A DNA stretch of 64,000 bases, taken from NCBI GenBank assembly GCA_963732595.1, contig CAVSZZ010000002.1:1488001-1552000 (forward strand). Direction: 5' to 3'. This DNA is from JAFGXF01 sp963732595. Its GTDB lineage: Bacteria > Chloroflexota > Anaerolineae > Anaerolineales > Anaerolineaceae. The translations under genes were made by a program, and so were the position numbers. Positions 11,243 to 19,845 of the stretch are shown piece by piece (the stretch's first letter is position 1; every line of letters begins with the position of its first letter). A model generated the notes under the pieces. It searched no databases, had not been told where the DNA came from, and saw nothing but the letters and a program-made list of their open reading frames with translations.

Positions 11243-12238
11243 TCAATTGAGATTCAACAGTCCCATCCTGTGGGCTGCGCTGGCATAGGTTTCCCTGGCT
11301 TGGGGTCGGGCGCTTTCGGTCCCCTGGCGCAGAATTTCGATCAACCCCGCGGGGTCGCCGATCAGGCGGAGGCGCCGTTCCCTGAAGGGTGCCAGGGTTT
11401 CATTCAGAACATCGGCCAGGTGACGTTTGATCTCTACGTCGCCCACTTTTCCCATCTCGTAGGCTAGTTTGTATTCCCTCACCTTTGCCTGGTCTGGGTC
11501 GAATGCGTCCAGGTAGGTGAACAGCGGATTACCCTCAACGTGACCCGGGTCGCTGGCATGGATGCGGGTAGGATCGGTGTACATCGTCATCACCTTTCGG
11601 CGTACCTCTTCAGGGGCGTCTTTCAGGTAGATGGCATTCCCGTAGGATGTGTGCATGCTGCGGTTGTCGATCCCGGGCAGGCGAGGCATCTTCGAGAGGA
11701 TGGCCTGTGGTTCGGGAAATGTCTGGCCATATAGCAGATTGAAACGCCGGGCGATCTCGCATGCCAGTTCCAGGTGAGGAAGCTGGTCCTCGCCAACCGG
11801 TACGAATTCCCCCTGGTACAGCAGGATATCTGCCGCCTGCAGCACCGGGTAACTCAGGAAACCGAGCGAGGGCTGCAGTTTCAGTTCATGCAGTTGATCC
11901 TTGTAGGTGGGATTACGTTCGAGGCGTGAGACGCTTGCCAGCATGGACAGCAGCAGGCATAGCTGCGCATGTTCCGGGATGGCGGATTGCAGGACGAGCG
12001 TGGCTTTTTGCGGATCGATACCACAGGCCAGGAAATCCGCAGTCACTTCCAGTGTATTGGTGCTGAGAGCCTCAGGCCGGTCAAACCCGGTGGTGAGGGC
12101 ATGCAGGTCGGCCACCAGGAAGTAACACTGATATTCCGATTGCAGTGCAACGTACTGGCGCAGTGTCCCTACCAGGTGCCCGATGTGGCGGGGACCTGTG
12201 GCGCGGTGGCCGGTGAGGATGCGATTCTTTTTATCCAT
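11243..12238 (-). CDS. trpS: Tryptophanyl-tRNA synthetase
   Basis: It charges tRNA-Trp with tryptophan. It is 331 residues, normal for bacterial TrpRS, with a class I Rossmann fold. The start MDKKNRILTGHRATG at 12238 is chosen because GGAGTCAGA precedes the ATG; an in-frame GTG 39 bp upstream lies inside the terminator hairpin. The HIGH-type motif is PRHIGHL. The KMSKS position reads NRSMHTSYGNAI, so the usual KMSKS lysines are not both present. It is the first gene of the operon with trpB2 and sits directly behind a T-box leader whose specifier is UGG. Confidence 0.93.
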   Translation of the reverse strand: MDKKNRILTGHRATGPRHIGHLVGTLRQYVALQSEYQCYFLVADLHALTTGFDRPEALSTNTLEVTADFLACGIDPQKATLVLQSAIPEHAQLCLLLSMLASVSRLERNPTYKDQLHELKLQPSLGFLSYPVLQAADILLYQGEFVPVGEDQLPHLELACEIARRFNLLYGQTFPEPQAILSKMPRLPGIDNRSMHTSYGNAIYLKDAPEEVRRKVMTMYTDPTRIHASDPGHVEGNPLFTYLDAFDPDQAKVREYKLAYEMGKVGDVEIKRHLADVLNETLAPFRERRLRLIGDPAGLIEILRQGTESARPQARETYASAAHRMGLLNLN

Positions 12239-12577
12239 TCTGACTCCATCAATTAAATGGAAACGCGTTCGTCCCACATGGGGACGAACGCATCATCGCG
12301 TCCGCGGTGCCACCCCGATTAAGCCGGTTAACAAAAAATCCCACCGGTGATGCGGAGGGATTTGGTGCCAGCTTCACTCGAGGGGTACGCCACGTTGGTG
12401 GTTATACCCTGGCAGTGCTAACGGGTGCCGGTCCGGCGGGGGTTACTCGCTTGCGCTTTCACCCTGCGACTCAGAGGTCCATTCGGTTCAAGTCGACATG
12501 CGGAGTTTTCACCTGCTACCGCTCTCTGAAAATGTCACCCTGGAACGTACTCGTCCTCGTCCAAGTCTTTATTGATT
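12239..12577 (-). promoter_or_regulatory. Tryptophan T-box riboswitch leader
   Basis: The minus-strand transcript starts near 12577. It contains a Stem I in which GAGG/CCUC and GUUC/GAAC helices flank an internal loop carrying GAAUGGA. The Trp codon UGG is at 12481-12479. The conserved T-box GGGUGGCACCGCGG is at 12315-12302 and is followed by a terminator helix. Uncharged tRNA-Trp is expected to bind and let transcription read into trpS and trpB2. The match to the specifier, T-box core and terminator order is direct. Confidence 0.92.
12262..12291 (-). terminator. T-box leader terminator
   Basis: The arms GCGTTCGTCCC and GGGACGAACGC (12265-12275 / 12281-12291) form a perfect 11-bp stem with GTTT following on the minus strand. 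It lies between the T-box core and the trpS start. Confidence 0.85.
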
Positions 12578-12583
12578 TGCCTG

Positions 12584-12611
12584 ATTATAGGCAGATGCGA
12601 TTAAATGTCAA
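12584..12611 (-). promoter_or_regulatory. Promoter of the trpS-trpB2 operon
   Basis: A minus-strand -35 TTGACA (12606-12611) and -10 TATAAT (12584-12589) are separated by 16 bp, placing the start point at about 12577, just ahead of T-box Stem I. Confidence 0.75.
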
Positions 12612-12648
12612 GGGTAAATTATCGGGAAGCTGGAAGCATCTTGTCTGG

Positions 12649-13654
12649 TTAGTGATTGATCTGGTATCGGGTGACCAGCTGCTGGTAATCGATGGTAAAC
12701 AGGTTTCCGGAAAGATCAAAGACCATCGCGCGCACACCATTGGACGCACTGAATACATCCAGGTAGCGGCCGTTTTGATCAAAAACCTGAATTCCGTCAA
12801 AATCACTGATATAGATGCGGCTCTGGTTGTCGACTGCGATCGCACTCACTGCCTGGAAGGTGCCCGGGCCTTCCCCATCCCCACCAAATTTATTCTGATA
12901 CTTCCCATCCCGGGTATAGATAAATGCCAGGTTATTAAAACTGCCTAGCAGGTAGATATTACCGATACCATCCACGGTCACACTGGTATCCAGTTCGCTA
13001 TGGTCGGTCACACTCCCGATCGGGTTATCCAGGTACAGGTCGACCTGGCCATTGGCATCAAAACGGATGATATTTTCCTGGTAGTTGAAATAAACCGCCA
13101 GCAAACTGCCATCCGGGGCCGTGCAGACATCCTCGAAATAACCATCGCCCTCATAGGTTAATTTGCCTATCCTTAGTGCCGGTCAGCCCGCCAAACTCGT
13201 AAATACCGTCGATCGAGGCGATATAGACCCTGCCATCCAGAGTGACAGCCATACCCAGGATATTCAATTCATTCCCATCGTCGCGATTGCCGGTGAACCA
13301 CTGCTTGAGGAAGTGACCGTTCTGATCGAATACCTGTACGATGCGGGTTTCAAAATCACCAACATAGATATTGCCATGAGAATCAACCCCGATCTCACGC
13401 GCGTCGCTGAAAAGGCCGGCGCCGGTGCCCTCGCCGCCAAAGGTTAGTACAGGGGATGCAAACGGAATTTCGGTGGCAGTGGGAATGGCTGTTTGCGTGA
13501 AAAATGGGGCAATTTGGGGTACAGATTGCGTTTCCCTGGTAATCCCGATAATGGCTCCGATGATCACTGCCAGGATACCGATCACCAATCCACCCAGTGC
13601 CAGGAATTTGATCGCTTTGGTTGATTTGTCAGCTCCCGGATCCATCCGCCGCAT
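12649..13654 (-). CDS. Membrane-anchored NHL-repeat (beta-propeller) protein, frameshifted
   Basis: The N-terminus (MRRMDPGADK) is followed by one membrane helix at about residues 17-37. After a short Pro/Thr linker come NHL-type blades: GVDSHGNIYVGD, AVTLDGRVYIAS, TVDGIGNIYLLG, AVDNQSRIYISD. The second half lies in another frame; removing one base near 13165 joins LTGTKD to KLTYEGDGYFEDV. The start overlaps the 3' end of the upstream L12-like gene by 26 bp, so translation may be coupled; an alternative start is 13645. The propeller probably faces outside and binds a ligand or partner, but the function is unknown. Confidence 0.75.
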
Positions 13655-14216
13655 TCGTGATTGCCGTCAGGTCTGTTATCCCCCGGGTCAGTTGAAAAAT
13701 TATCCCATCCGGCAGGGTGACCACTTCGCCGGCGGCCAATTTCTCGACCATCGCTTTGGAATCACTCAAACTGCTGCCGTACGTTTCCCTGAAAAGTTTG
13801 ATCGCTTCCAGAGGGCTGATATTTTCGTAGAGATGAGCGATCTGTTGCAGCACTGCGAGATTCGTTGTGCTGCCTGCAGCCTCGGTGGAAGCCCCGGGCA
13901 TGATCACCGGTTGCCCGGCAGCGATCGCATCAATGGCGCGCTTGGCTTCGGCCAGGCTGGTGTCGAATACCTCGCGAAAGATCCGAATGGCTTCGATCTG
14001 TTTTCCCGAGCGGGCCAGGTCGACCATCCGCTTGAGATCCTGGGCGTGCCCCGGGATGTTGCCGGGCGTCGAATTCATACTTGTCTTGATTGAATTGGAT
14101 ATATCCGTCGGAAGCAGGACATTGGTGTGGCAGTATTTACAGCTGACGATTGGAGACCCCAGCTGAATACTCTCAAGAGGAGCACCACAATTAGGGCAAT
14201 CAAGTTTTTCAATCAT
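13629..14216 (-). CDS. Zinc-ribbon protein with two ribosomal L7/L12 C-terminal-like domains
   Basis: This is a 195-residue protein. The N-terminal CPNCGAPL...CKYCHTN looks like a four-cysteine zinc ribbon. Two similar segments follow (about residues 60-100 and 125-165), each with I(R/K)xFRExxxxSLxxxKxxxxxLAAG, the pattern of the L7/L12 C-terminal domain. No membrane segment is seen. The ATG at 14216 has GGAGGG upstream. It overlaps the NHL gene downstream, suggesting the two act together. A protein-binding adaptor role is plausible for L12-type domains; nothing more specific is supported. Confidence 0.65.
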   Translation of the reverse strand: MIEKLDCPNCGAPLESIQLGSPIVSCKYCHTNVLLPTDISNSIKTSMNSTPGNIPGHAQDLKRMVDLARSGKQIEAIRIFREVFDTSLAEAKRAIDAIAAGQPVIMPGASTEAAGSTTNLAVLQQIAHLYENISPLEAIKLFRETYGSSLSDSKAMVEKLAAGEVVTLPDGIIFQLTRGITDLTAITNAADGSGS

Positions 14217-14376
14217 ATATGACCCTCCAGCAGGACTTGATCCCCTTCAGGATCGGAGTATATTTTATTATATCCCGGTAATCGATGGGCATGTTTCGAC
14301 TATAATTCCGGATGCTTGGATGGAGTGATGGCACCGCCACAAGTGGGGCGGAGGAAATTAGATTGCTGAGGTAGCG

Positions 14377-14925
14377 ATGCTGACCAGAATATTTAAAGCC
14401 ATGATATTCAATACGGCCACATATGCAGAGGTGGCTGATGATAATGAAGCGACCATTGATGCAGCCTTCCTGATATTGATTTATATCCTGGCCGCGACGA
14501 TTGCGAATGCCGTGAATGCCTCTGTCACGTGGCTGATGATTGCGTTGATCATCCCTCTGGCGTTGATCGAGTGGCTGGTATTTGCCAGTCTGACCTGTGT
14601 CATTGCCGAGCGGATGTTCCACGGGGAGGGTACTCTGCCCGGTATCTATCGCGCGATGGGGTTCTCGGTCGCCCCGGGTATCTTTTACATGCTGGGTGCC
14701 ATCCCGACCGTCGGACCCTGCATCAGTGGGTTGCTCAGCCTCTATATATTTGTTGCGAATGTCATTGCAGTTAAAGCTGCGATGAAGATCGGCCTCGTAG
14801 CAACACTCGTTTCGATGTTCCTGGCCAGTACGGTGGCCGGCTTGTTGCTTGGATGCCTGGCCGTCCCGCTTATCCTCATGCTGGGTCCGGAAAACCTCAT
14901 CACGAACCTGGAACAATTCAGGTGA
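14377..14925 (+). CDS. Yip1-family-like integral membrane protein (first paralog)
   Basis: A 182-residue protein with about five hydrophobic helices; the start ATG is preceded by GAGGTAGCG. It opens with MLTRIFKAMIFNTATYAEVADD, which parallels the start of the next gene (MIERFFRAMRLDSAFYREAADD). The pattern of an amphipathic start, a helix pair, GEGTLPGIYRAMGFSVAPG and further helices resembles Yip1-domain bacterial proteins. Function in bacteria is unknown. A promoter-like TATAAT lies at about 14300. Confidence 0.6.
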   Translation: MLTRIFKAMIFNTATYAEVADDNEATIDAAFLILIYILAATIANAVNASVTWLMIALIIPLALIEWLVFASLTCVIAERMFHGEGTLPGIYRAMGFSVAPGIFYMLGAIPTVGPCISGLLSLYIFVANVIAVKAAMKIGLVATLVSMFLASTVAGLLLGCLAVPLILMLGPENLITNLEQFR

Positions 14926-15010
14926 ATTTCTTCCAGGAGTCCTGGATGATCGGCAACCTATTCTCCAAACTTGCGTACATCAATATAGAAACAAAAATAA
15001 TGAGGGACTC

Positions 15011-15520
15011 ATGATCGAACGATTTTTCAGAGCCATGCGATTGGATAGCGCCTTTTACCGGGAGGCAGCGGATGATACTTCCCTTGATCGTGAAAGTACA
15101 CTGCTGGTCATCCTGGTAGCCTTGATCGCCTCTCTGGGCGAATTAACCGGAGAGAACGGAACCTTGCTGGCCTACCTGGGAACACTTGCGAACAACCTCC
15201 TCCTGGGCTGGTTGTTGTGGTCAGTGGTGGCCTGGTTCATCGGTCGCAATGTCATGGAAGGCGAGGGCAGCCTGGGTGGTATGCTGCGTGTGTTGGCGTA
15301 TGCGAGCGTACCCCGACTGCTGAGCATCTTCTCCGGCATCCCCCTGATCGGTTGGTTGTTCGGTCTGGCGGCCGGCATCCTGAGCCTGATTGCAGCCATC
15401 ATCGCTATCCGTGAGGGAATGGCGGTTGATACCGGCAAGGCTGTCATCATTGCCCTGCTGGGTGCCCTCTTCTATATTGCCGTTTCGGTTCTGATCGGGA
15501 TCTTGTCGCTGCCATTCTAG
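15011..15520 (+). CDS. Yip1-family-like integral membrane protein (second paralog)
   Basis: A 169-residue protein starting at the ATG after GAGGGACTC. It has about five membrane helices and shares GEGSLGGMLRVLAYASVPR with the corresponding GEGTLPGIYRAMGFSVAPG stretch of the preceding gene, so the two are tandem duplicates. The 85-bp gap and same orientation suggest co-transcription. No catalytic motif is visible. Confidence 0.6.
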   Translation: MIERFFRAMRLDSAFYREAADDTSLDRESTLLVILVALIASLGELTGENGTLLAYLGTLANNLLLGWLLWSVVAWFIGRNVMEGEGSLGGMLRVLAYASVPRLLSIFSGIPLIGWLFGLAAGILSLIAAIIAIREGMAVDTGKAVIIALLGALFYIAVSVLIGILSLPF

Positions 15521-15552
15521 CAGGTCATCTTTTATCCTTCTGACCAAATTAA

Positions 15553-15576
15553 AACGCCTTCCGCAGGGAAGGCGTT
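15553..15576 (+). terminator. Bidirectional terminator between convergent genes
   Basis: The arms AACGCCTTCC (15553-15562) and GGAAGGCGTT (15567-15576) form a 10-bp stem with a 4-nt loop, between the membrane protein gene and the convergent nucleoside phosphorylase gene. Confidence 0.8.
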
Positions 15577-15595
15577 ACTAGTTTTCTGGATGTGA

Positions 15596-16385
15596 TTATT
15601 TCTTAAGTTTGCGGTCGCGTTCGATCAGCAACTTCAGTCCCTCAACCGCCACCTTGATGGCGCGATTGACATCCAGCGGGGCATATCCGGTACGGTCAGG
15701 TTTGCTGGCGGCCTTCTCTTTATTCGGGTCTCCAATGATCAACATGGCCCCACCGGCTCGTTTACGATAAATGGACGACAATATGAAGATGGCTGCAGAT
15801 TCCATTTCTGAACAGATCGCCCCGCCTGCCTTCCAGGCTTTCCAGCGCTCGGTCAGCCGATCGGCGATTGGCATCCGTTTCGGTTCTGTCTCCCCGTAAA
15901 ATGAATCCTTTGACTGGGTGATGCCGCAGCGGTGGGGAATGCCGGATTTCAGACGCTGCATCCCGCAAGGCTGTTACGACGTCTGGATCAGCAATGGCTG
16001 GGAACTCGATCGGCAGGTAGTGCCGGGTCGTGCCCTCATCCCGAATAGCGCCGGTGACCACGGCCACTTCACCTGAGCGGGTGCCGTCCTGGATTCCACC
16101 GGCTGTACCAACCCGAATGAATGTATCCGCACCGACAGCGATGAGCTCTTCAACTGCGATGGCAGTGGAAGGGCAACCGATGCCGGTAGAGCATACTGAA
16201 ACTTGTTCGCCCAACAGAGTGCCGGTGTAGATGACGTACTCACGATGACGTGAGATGAATTTGGGATTATCGAAATATGCGGCGATCTTCTCGCAGCGGT
16301 CCGGATCACCCGGCAGCAGGACGTACCGGCCGACATCGCCCTTTTTTGCTTGGATGTGATACTGCAATTTATCTTTAGGCGGCAT
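15596..16385 (-). CDS. udp: Uridine phosphorylase-type nucleoside phosphorylase, frameshifted
   Basis: Cleaves nucleosides with phosphate to base plus ribose-1-phosphate. The start MPPKDKLQYHIQ at 16385 has GAGGAAGAAT upstream. Family motifs: VLLPGDPDRCEKIA near residue 25, the phosphate/ribose loop GTAGGIQ, and EMESAAIF near the C-terminus. The frame breaks near 15950: deleting one T joins ALRDAA to LKSGIPHRCGITQSKD, the expected family sequence. It ends with a lysine-rich tail. It is last in a minus-strand operon with a glycerophosphodiesterase and a lactate permease, suggesting use of scavenged organic compounds. Uridine specificity is likely but not certain. Confidence 0.85.
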
Positions 16386-16422
16386 ATTCTTCCTCACTCA
16401 TTGGATTGGGAGATCTATACTA

Positions 16423-17221
16423 TCACGGAGCGGGAGGAGCGTCAAATCGCCCTTCAATTGCCATTGACGCCAGTTTCTGTTCACGATAGGCGTTTGCCAA
16501 GCGGAATTCATCCGTGCAGACCCTGGGGACACCGATGCCGGTCACATACGTCAACACGTCAACGCTGTTCACATCCCAGGCGTGTGTCTCAATGCCCCGG
16601 CTTTTAAGGATCTTGACCATGTCCCTGGAAACCTGGCTTGGATGCAGGTGAACAGCCCGGGCTTGAGCCAGGCGCGAGAGGTGAATCGCTTCATGCAGGA
16701 TCACTTCCGGTCCTTTCCAGGCTTCTGTGCGCGGGTAGAGCAGATCCACCGTGATGCCGGGGCAGATCTCCCGGATGGCCAATAGCAGGGCGGGCTCGTA
16801 AGAAGTGACCTCAAAGGTTTCCCACAGCTTTTTATAGCCGTTGAGGACCCGGCCGATCAATAGGGGTGCTTCCGGCTCTGGACCTTTGATCTCGATCTCC
16901 ATTCCGATCAAGCCGCCGAAGCGTTCCAGGATGTCAGCGAAGGATCGATATCCGCCCGGCTGCGGCGCCCGGGTTGCCACTGCAGGTGACTTCCACATTT
17001 TCCAATTCCTGGTGTGTGTACTGAAAGATCACCCCTTTTGATGTCGTGGTTTTATCAAGATAATAATAATGAAATACGACCGGAACCAGGTCGGCAGTCA
17101 GGCGAATATCCATCTCGACCGCATCCGCACCCAACTCGATTGCTAGCTGATAAGAGGCGATTGTATTTTCCGGCGCTTCACCCGGAATGCCACGATGTGC
17201 GACGATCTCAAACGGCTTCAT
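16423..17221 (-). CDS. Glycerophosphodiester phosphodiesterase, frameshifted
   Basis: Hydrolyses glycerophosphodiesters to glycerol-3-phosphate and an alcohol. The TIM-barrel signature is present: VAHRG at residue 8, PENT, and the metal-binding ExD in VEMDIRLT. The next motif, usually HD followed by two residues then L, reads FHYYYLDKTT, so the Asp after the His is replaced. Later elements MEIEIKGP and HAWDVN fit the family. One extra base near 16985 breaks the frame; removing it joins ENVEV to PAVATRA. There is no signal peptide, so it is probably cytoplasmic. It lies 37 bp upstream of the nucleoside phosphorylase gene. Confidence 0.85.
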
Positions 17222-17262
17222 GGATTTTGACCTTTCCTGTTAGTTCCAATACCGCTGCCCGA

Positions 17263-18877
17263 TCAAGGCAGCAGCATCGTTTGCAATTGGATGACCAAGC
17301 CCATCAGGATGACCATCCCCAGGCTGTGGGGCAGGGCGCGCCGCAGGATGGCATGCTCGCTGCCCTTCTCGTTCGCGGCTGTGGCAGTGATGGTGATGCT
17401 CTGTGGGGAGATCAGCTTCCCGGCTACCCCACCAGTGGCATTGGCAGCTGCCATCACGGCCGGATCGACCCCGATCGAGTTGGCGCTGATCACTTGCAGA
17501 TTCCCGAACAGGACGTTCGAGGATGTAATCGAACCGGTGGAGAGCACGCCCAGCCAGCCAAGCAGTGTACCAAAAAATGGATAAAGCTGTCCAGCATAGG
17601 CGAAAGCCAGACCGAGGGTTGCATCCAAACCGGAATAGCGTGTTACAAACCCAAGCGCCACCAGCAGGCAGATCGTCACCAGGGATGCTGCCGACTGACG
17701 AACCGTGGCTACATAGGCATGCAGCAGCTCACGCGGCCGGTAGCCCAGCAGCAGACCTGAAATCAGGGCGGAGAGGAAAACACCTGTCCCGATGCTCGAC
17801 AACCAGTTAAGGGAGAACACAGCTGCCATCGGCTGGGCAGATGGGCTTACCGGTGGCGTGCGCAGGATCAGGCCGTCCAGCCCCTGAATCGGGAACTGGA
17901 AGGTGACGCTGTCGAGTATGGATTTGACCGCGGGGATGCCCCAGGTGATAACCACCACGCTGAGAATGACCCAGGGCAACCAGGCACATCGCAAATCTTT
18001 CCGGCTGGGAGAATCTTTCGAAGAAGGACTGCCCGCCTGTGTGTAGGGATGATAGGCATTTGTGGGCTTCCAGAAACGCAGCAGGATGAGCAGGGCGCCG
18101 AGAGAGACAACCGCGGCCAATAAAGTGGGCAGCCAGGGTCCATGCCAGAACGCAACGGCTGTTTGAGTGAGGGTGAAGCTCAACCCGGTCACCAGGATGG
18201 CCGGCCAGATTTCAAGCATCCGCCGGAATCCTGCAAAGGTCCAGACCAACCAAACCGCCAGGATCAGGTTCAATGGAATAAGCTGCAAGGCAGCTGCACG
18301 GCTGAGGTCCATCAGGTCGAGACCGGTGACTCCCTGGAGGGCGATCATACCCGTCCCGATCGACCCGAAGACCACACAAGTGCTGTTTGCGATCAGTGAC
18401 AGGATGGCAGCCATCATACAGGGAAAACCCAGTCCGATCAGGATGACGGTGGAGACTGCCACGGGTGTTCCAAATCCGGATGAGCCTTCAAAAAATGCCC
18501 CCAGGCAGACTGTTACGAGTACAACCTGGATGCGCTGGTCAACAGAGATGCGGCTGAGGCTTGTTTGCAGAACAGTAGAATAAACCTTTTCCTTCCACAA
18601 GGCGAAACAGGAACAGGATATTGAGGATGATCCAACCGATGGGTAGAAAACCATAAGCCGCCCCGTAGCCGGCACTGATCAAGTGCTGCACCAGCCGGCA
18701 TTTTATAGATGGATAAAGCGATCACTAGAGCGGCAACCAGACCGATTCCGGCGGCAACCGGCGCCTTAAGCTCTGAAGATCAGCATGCCGCCTAAAAGCA
18801 ATATGAGTGGTAACAATGCAACAAGCGTGGATAATAGCGGGATTGCCAAGGGGATCGTAGACTTGAGTGAAAATCAT
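17263..18877 (-). CDS. lldP: L-lactate permease (LctP/LldP family), frameshifted near the N-terminus
   Basis: A multi-helix membrane carrier that takes up lactate (or glycolate) with protons. The family hallmarks are GAFFEGSSGFGTPVAVS and LSTGSITSSNVLFGNLQ. The first 350 bp contain at least three frame changes; pieces such as FTQVYDPLGNP, ALSIYKMP and the PIGW segment can be recovered in different frames and match the usual N-terminus. The start ATG at 18877 overlaps the stop of the upstream DUF2877 gene (ATGA), so translation is coupled. Twelve or more membrane helices are predictable. Lactate is the best substrate guess from the family. Confidence 0.87.
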
Positions 18878-19839
18878 TGGTGTTTTCCTGTGTTCGTTTT
18901 ACGATTTAGCGTGAGCAAATAACCGAGGCAGACCCCCAGGAAAATCTCTGAGCCGGAAGTTGCGCCATGCAGGAGAAGCCGTTGCAGGCTGACTTCCAAA
19001 TTTTCAAGACCATCCGGGTGCATGAGCTGCCGTGTGACCACATGGATCTTTTCGGAGAATTCGCCGGCCAGGGCATGACGCAGAACCGTCAGGCTGAGCA
19101 AAGAAGTGGCATCCGCATGGAGTTGTCCTTCCACGCAGGTAGTCAGGAGATGGCGCATTCGTTCAGCCTGGGTGGTGCTGGAGCGCGTCAAGGCCGCCAG
19201 TAATCCGACCAGCAGATCGTCACCTGACGGGGTACCTCCAATGCCATAACCGATCAGCCGTGCAGTTGCAACGCTCAGCATGGTCCCATCCTCCTGCATC
19301 AGAGCGACCAACAATCCGGTCACATCAGGCAGAGCGTGTCTGGCCAGCCGGAGATCTGCTTTGGTTTCAAGCTCGAGCATGCCACTGAACAGTCGTTGGG
19401 GGTCTTTTAATAATGGAGCCAATCCGGCCAGGTTAGCCCGTTCGTAAACATATTCGGAAGCCCAGCCCAGTAGTTCGCTGAATGCCTGCTGGTCTTCAGG
19501 GTCGGCTAATTTTCCCATGGCCGGCTCCCAGCTGGTGGCGCTGGAAAAATCGTACCGATCAGGGGCACCTTCGATCACCAGGCAAGCACCGGCTTCTAAG
19601 GAGACTATCTGTCCGGCTTTGACCCCACGCGAGATGAAGCTGACCGGGCCACCTTCATCCAGCATGAAAGCGTACGGCAACCCTCCCGCCGAAGCAAAAG
19701 TCAGCGCAATGATCCGGAATGATCGATCAAGCTGGATGTTCACTGCGCGGTCGAAAGCACTGTGAATCACCCCAAGCCGTCCAGTTTCAACCAGGCAGTC
19801 CAGGATTGCACGGCTCAGGGATGCAATCATAACCTGCAT
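18874..19839 (-). CDS. DUF2877 / AllH-like protein
   Basis: A 321-residue soluble protein with the two family landmarks GYGIGGTPSGDDLLVGLLA (about residues 196-214) and HGATSGSE near the C-terminus. DUF2877 includes AllH, a subunit associated with oxamate carbamoyltransferase (AllFGH). Neither AllF (FdrA-like) nor AllG (DUF1116) is in this window, so that activity should not be assumed. It starts 6 bp after the beta-helix lipoprotein stop and overlaps lldP by 4 bp, placing it in a transport/catabolism operon. Confidence 0.75.
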   Translation of the reverse strand: MQVMIASLSRAILDCLVETGRLGVIHSAFDRAVNIQLDRSFRIIALTFASAGGLPYAFMLDEGGPVSFISRGVKAGQIVSLEAGACLVIEGAPDRYDFSSATSWEPAMGKLADPEDQQAFSELLGWASEYVYERANLAGLAPLLKDPQRLFSGMLELETKADLRLARHALPDVTGLLVALMQEDGTMLSVATARLIGYGIGGTPSGDDLLVGLLAALTRSSTTQAERMRHLLTTCVEGQLHADATSLLSLTVLRHALAGEFSEKIHVVTRQLMHPDGLENLEVSLQRLLLHGATSGSEIFLGVCLGYLLTLNRKTNTGKHQ

Positions 19840-19845
19840 ACAGGT

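Noticed and set aside
14209..14916. 235-codon open frame on the minus strand
   Set aside because: Antisense to a Yip1-like gene; Gln/Asp/Arg-rich shadow sequence with no domain.
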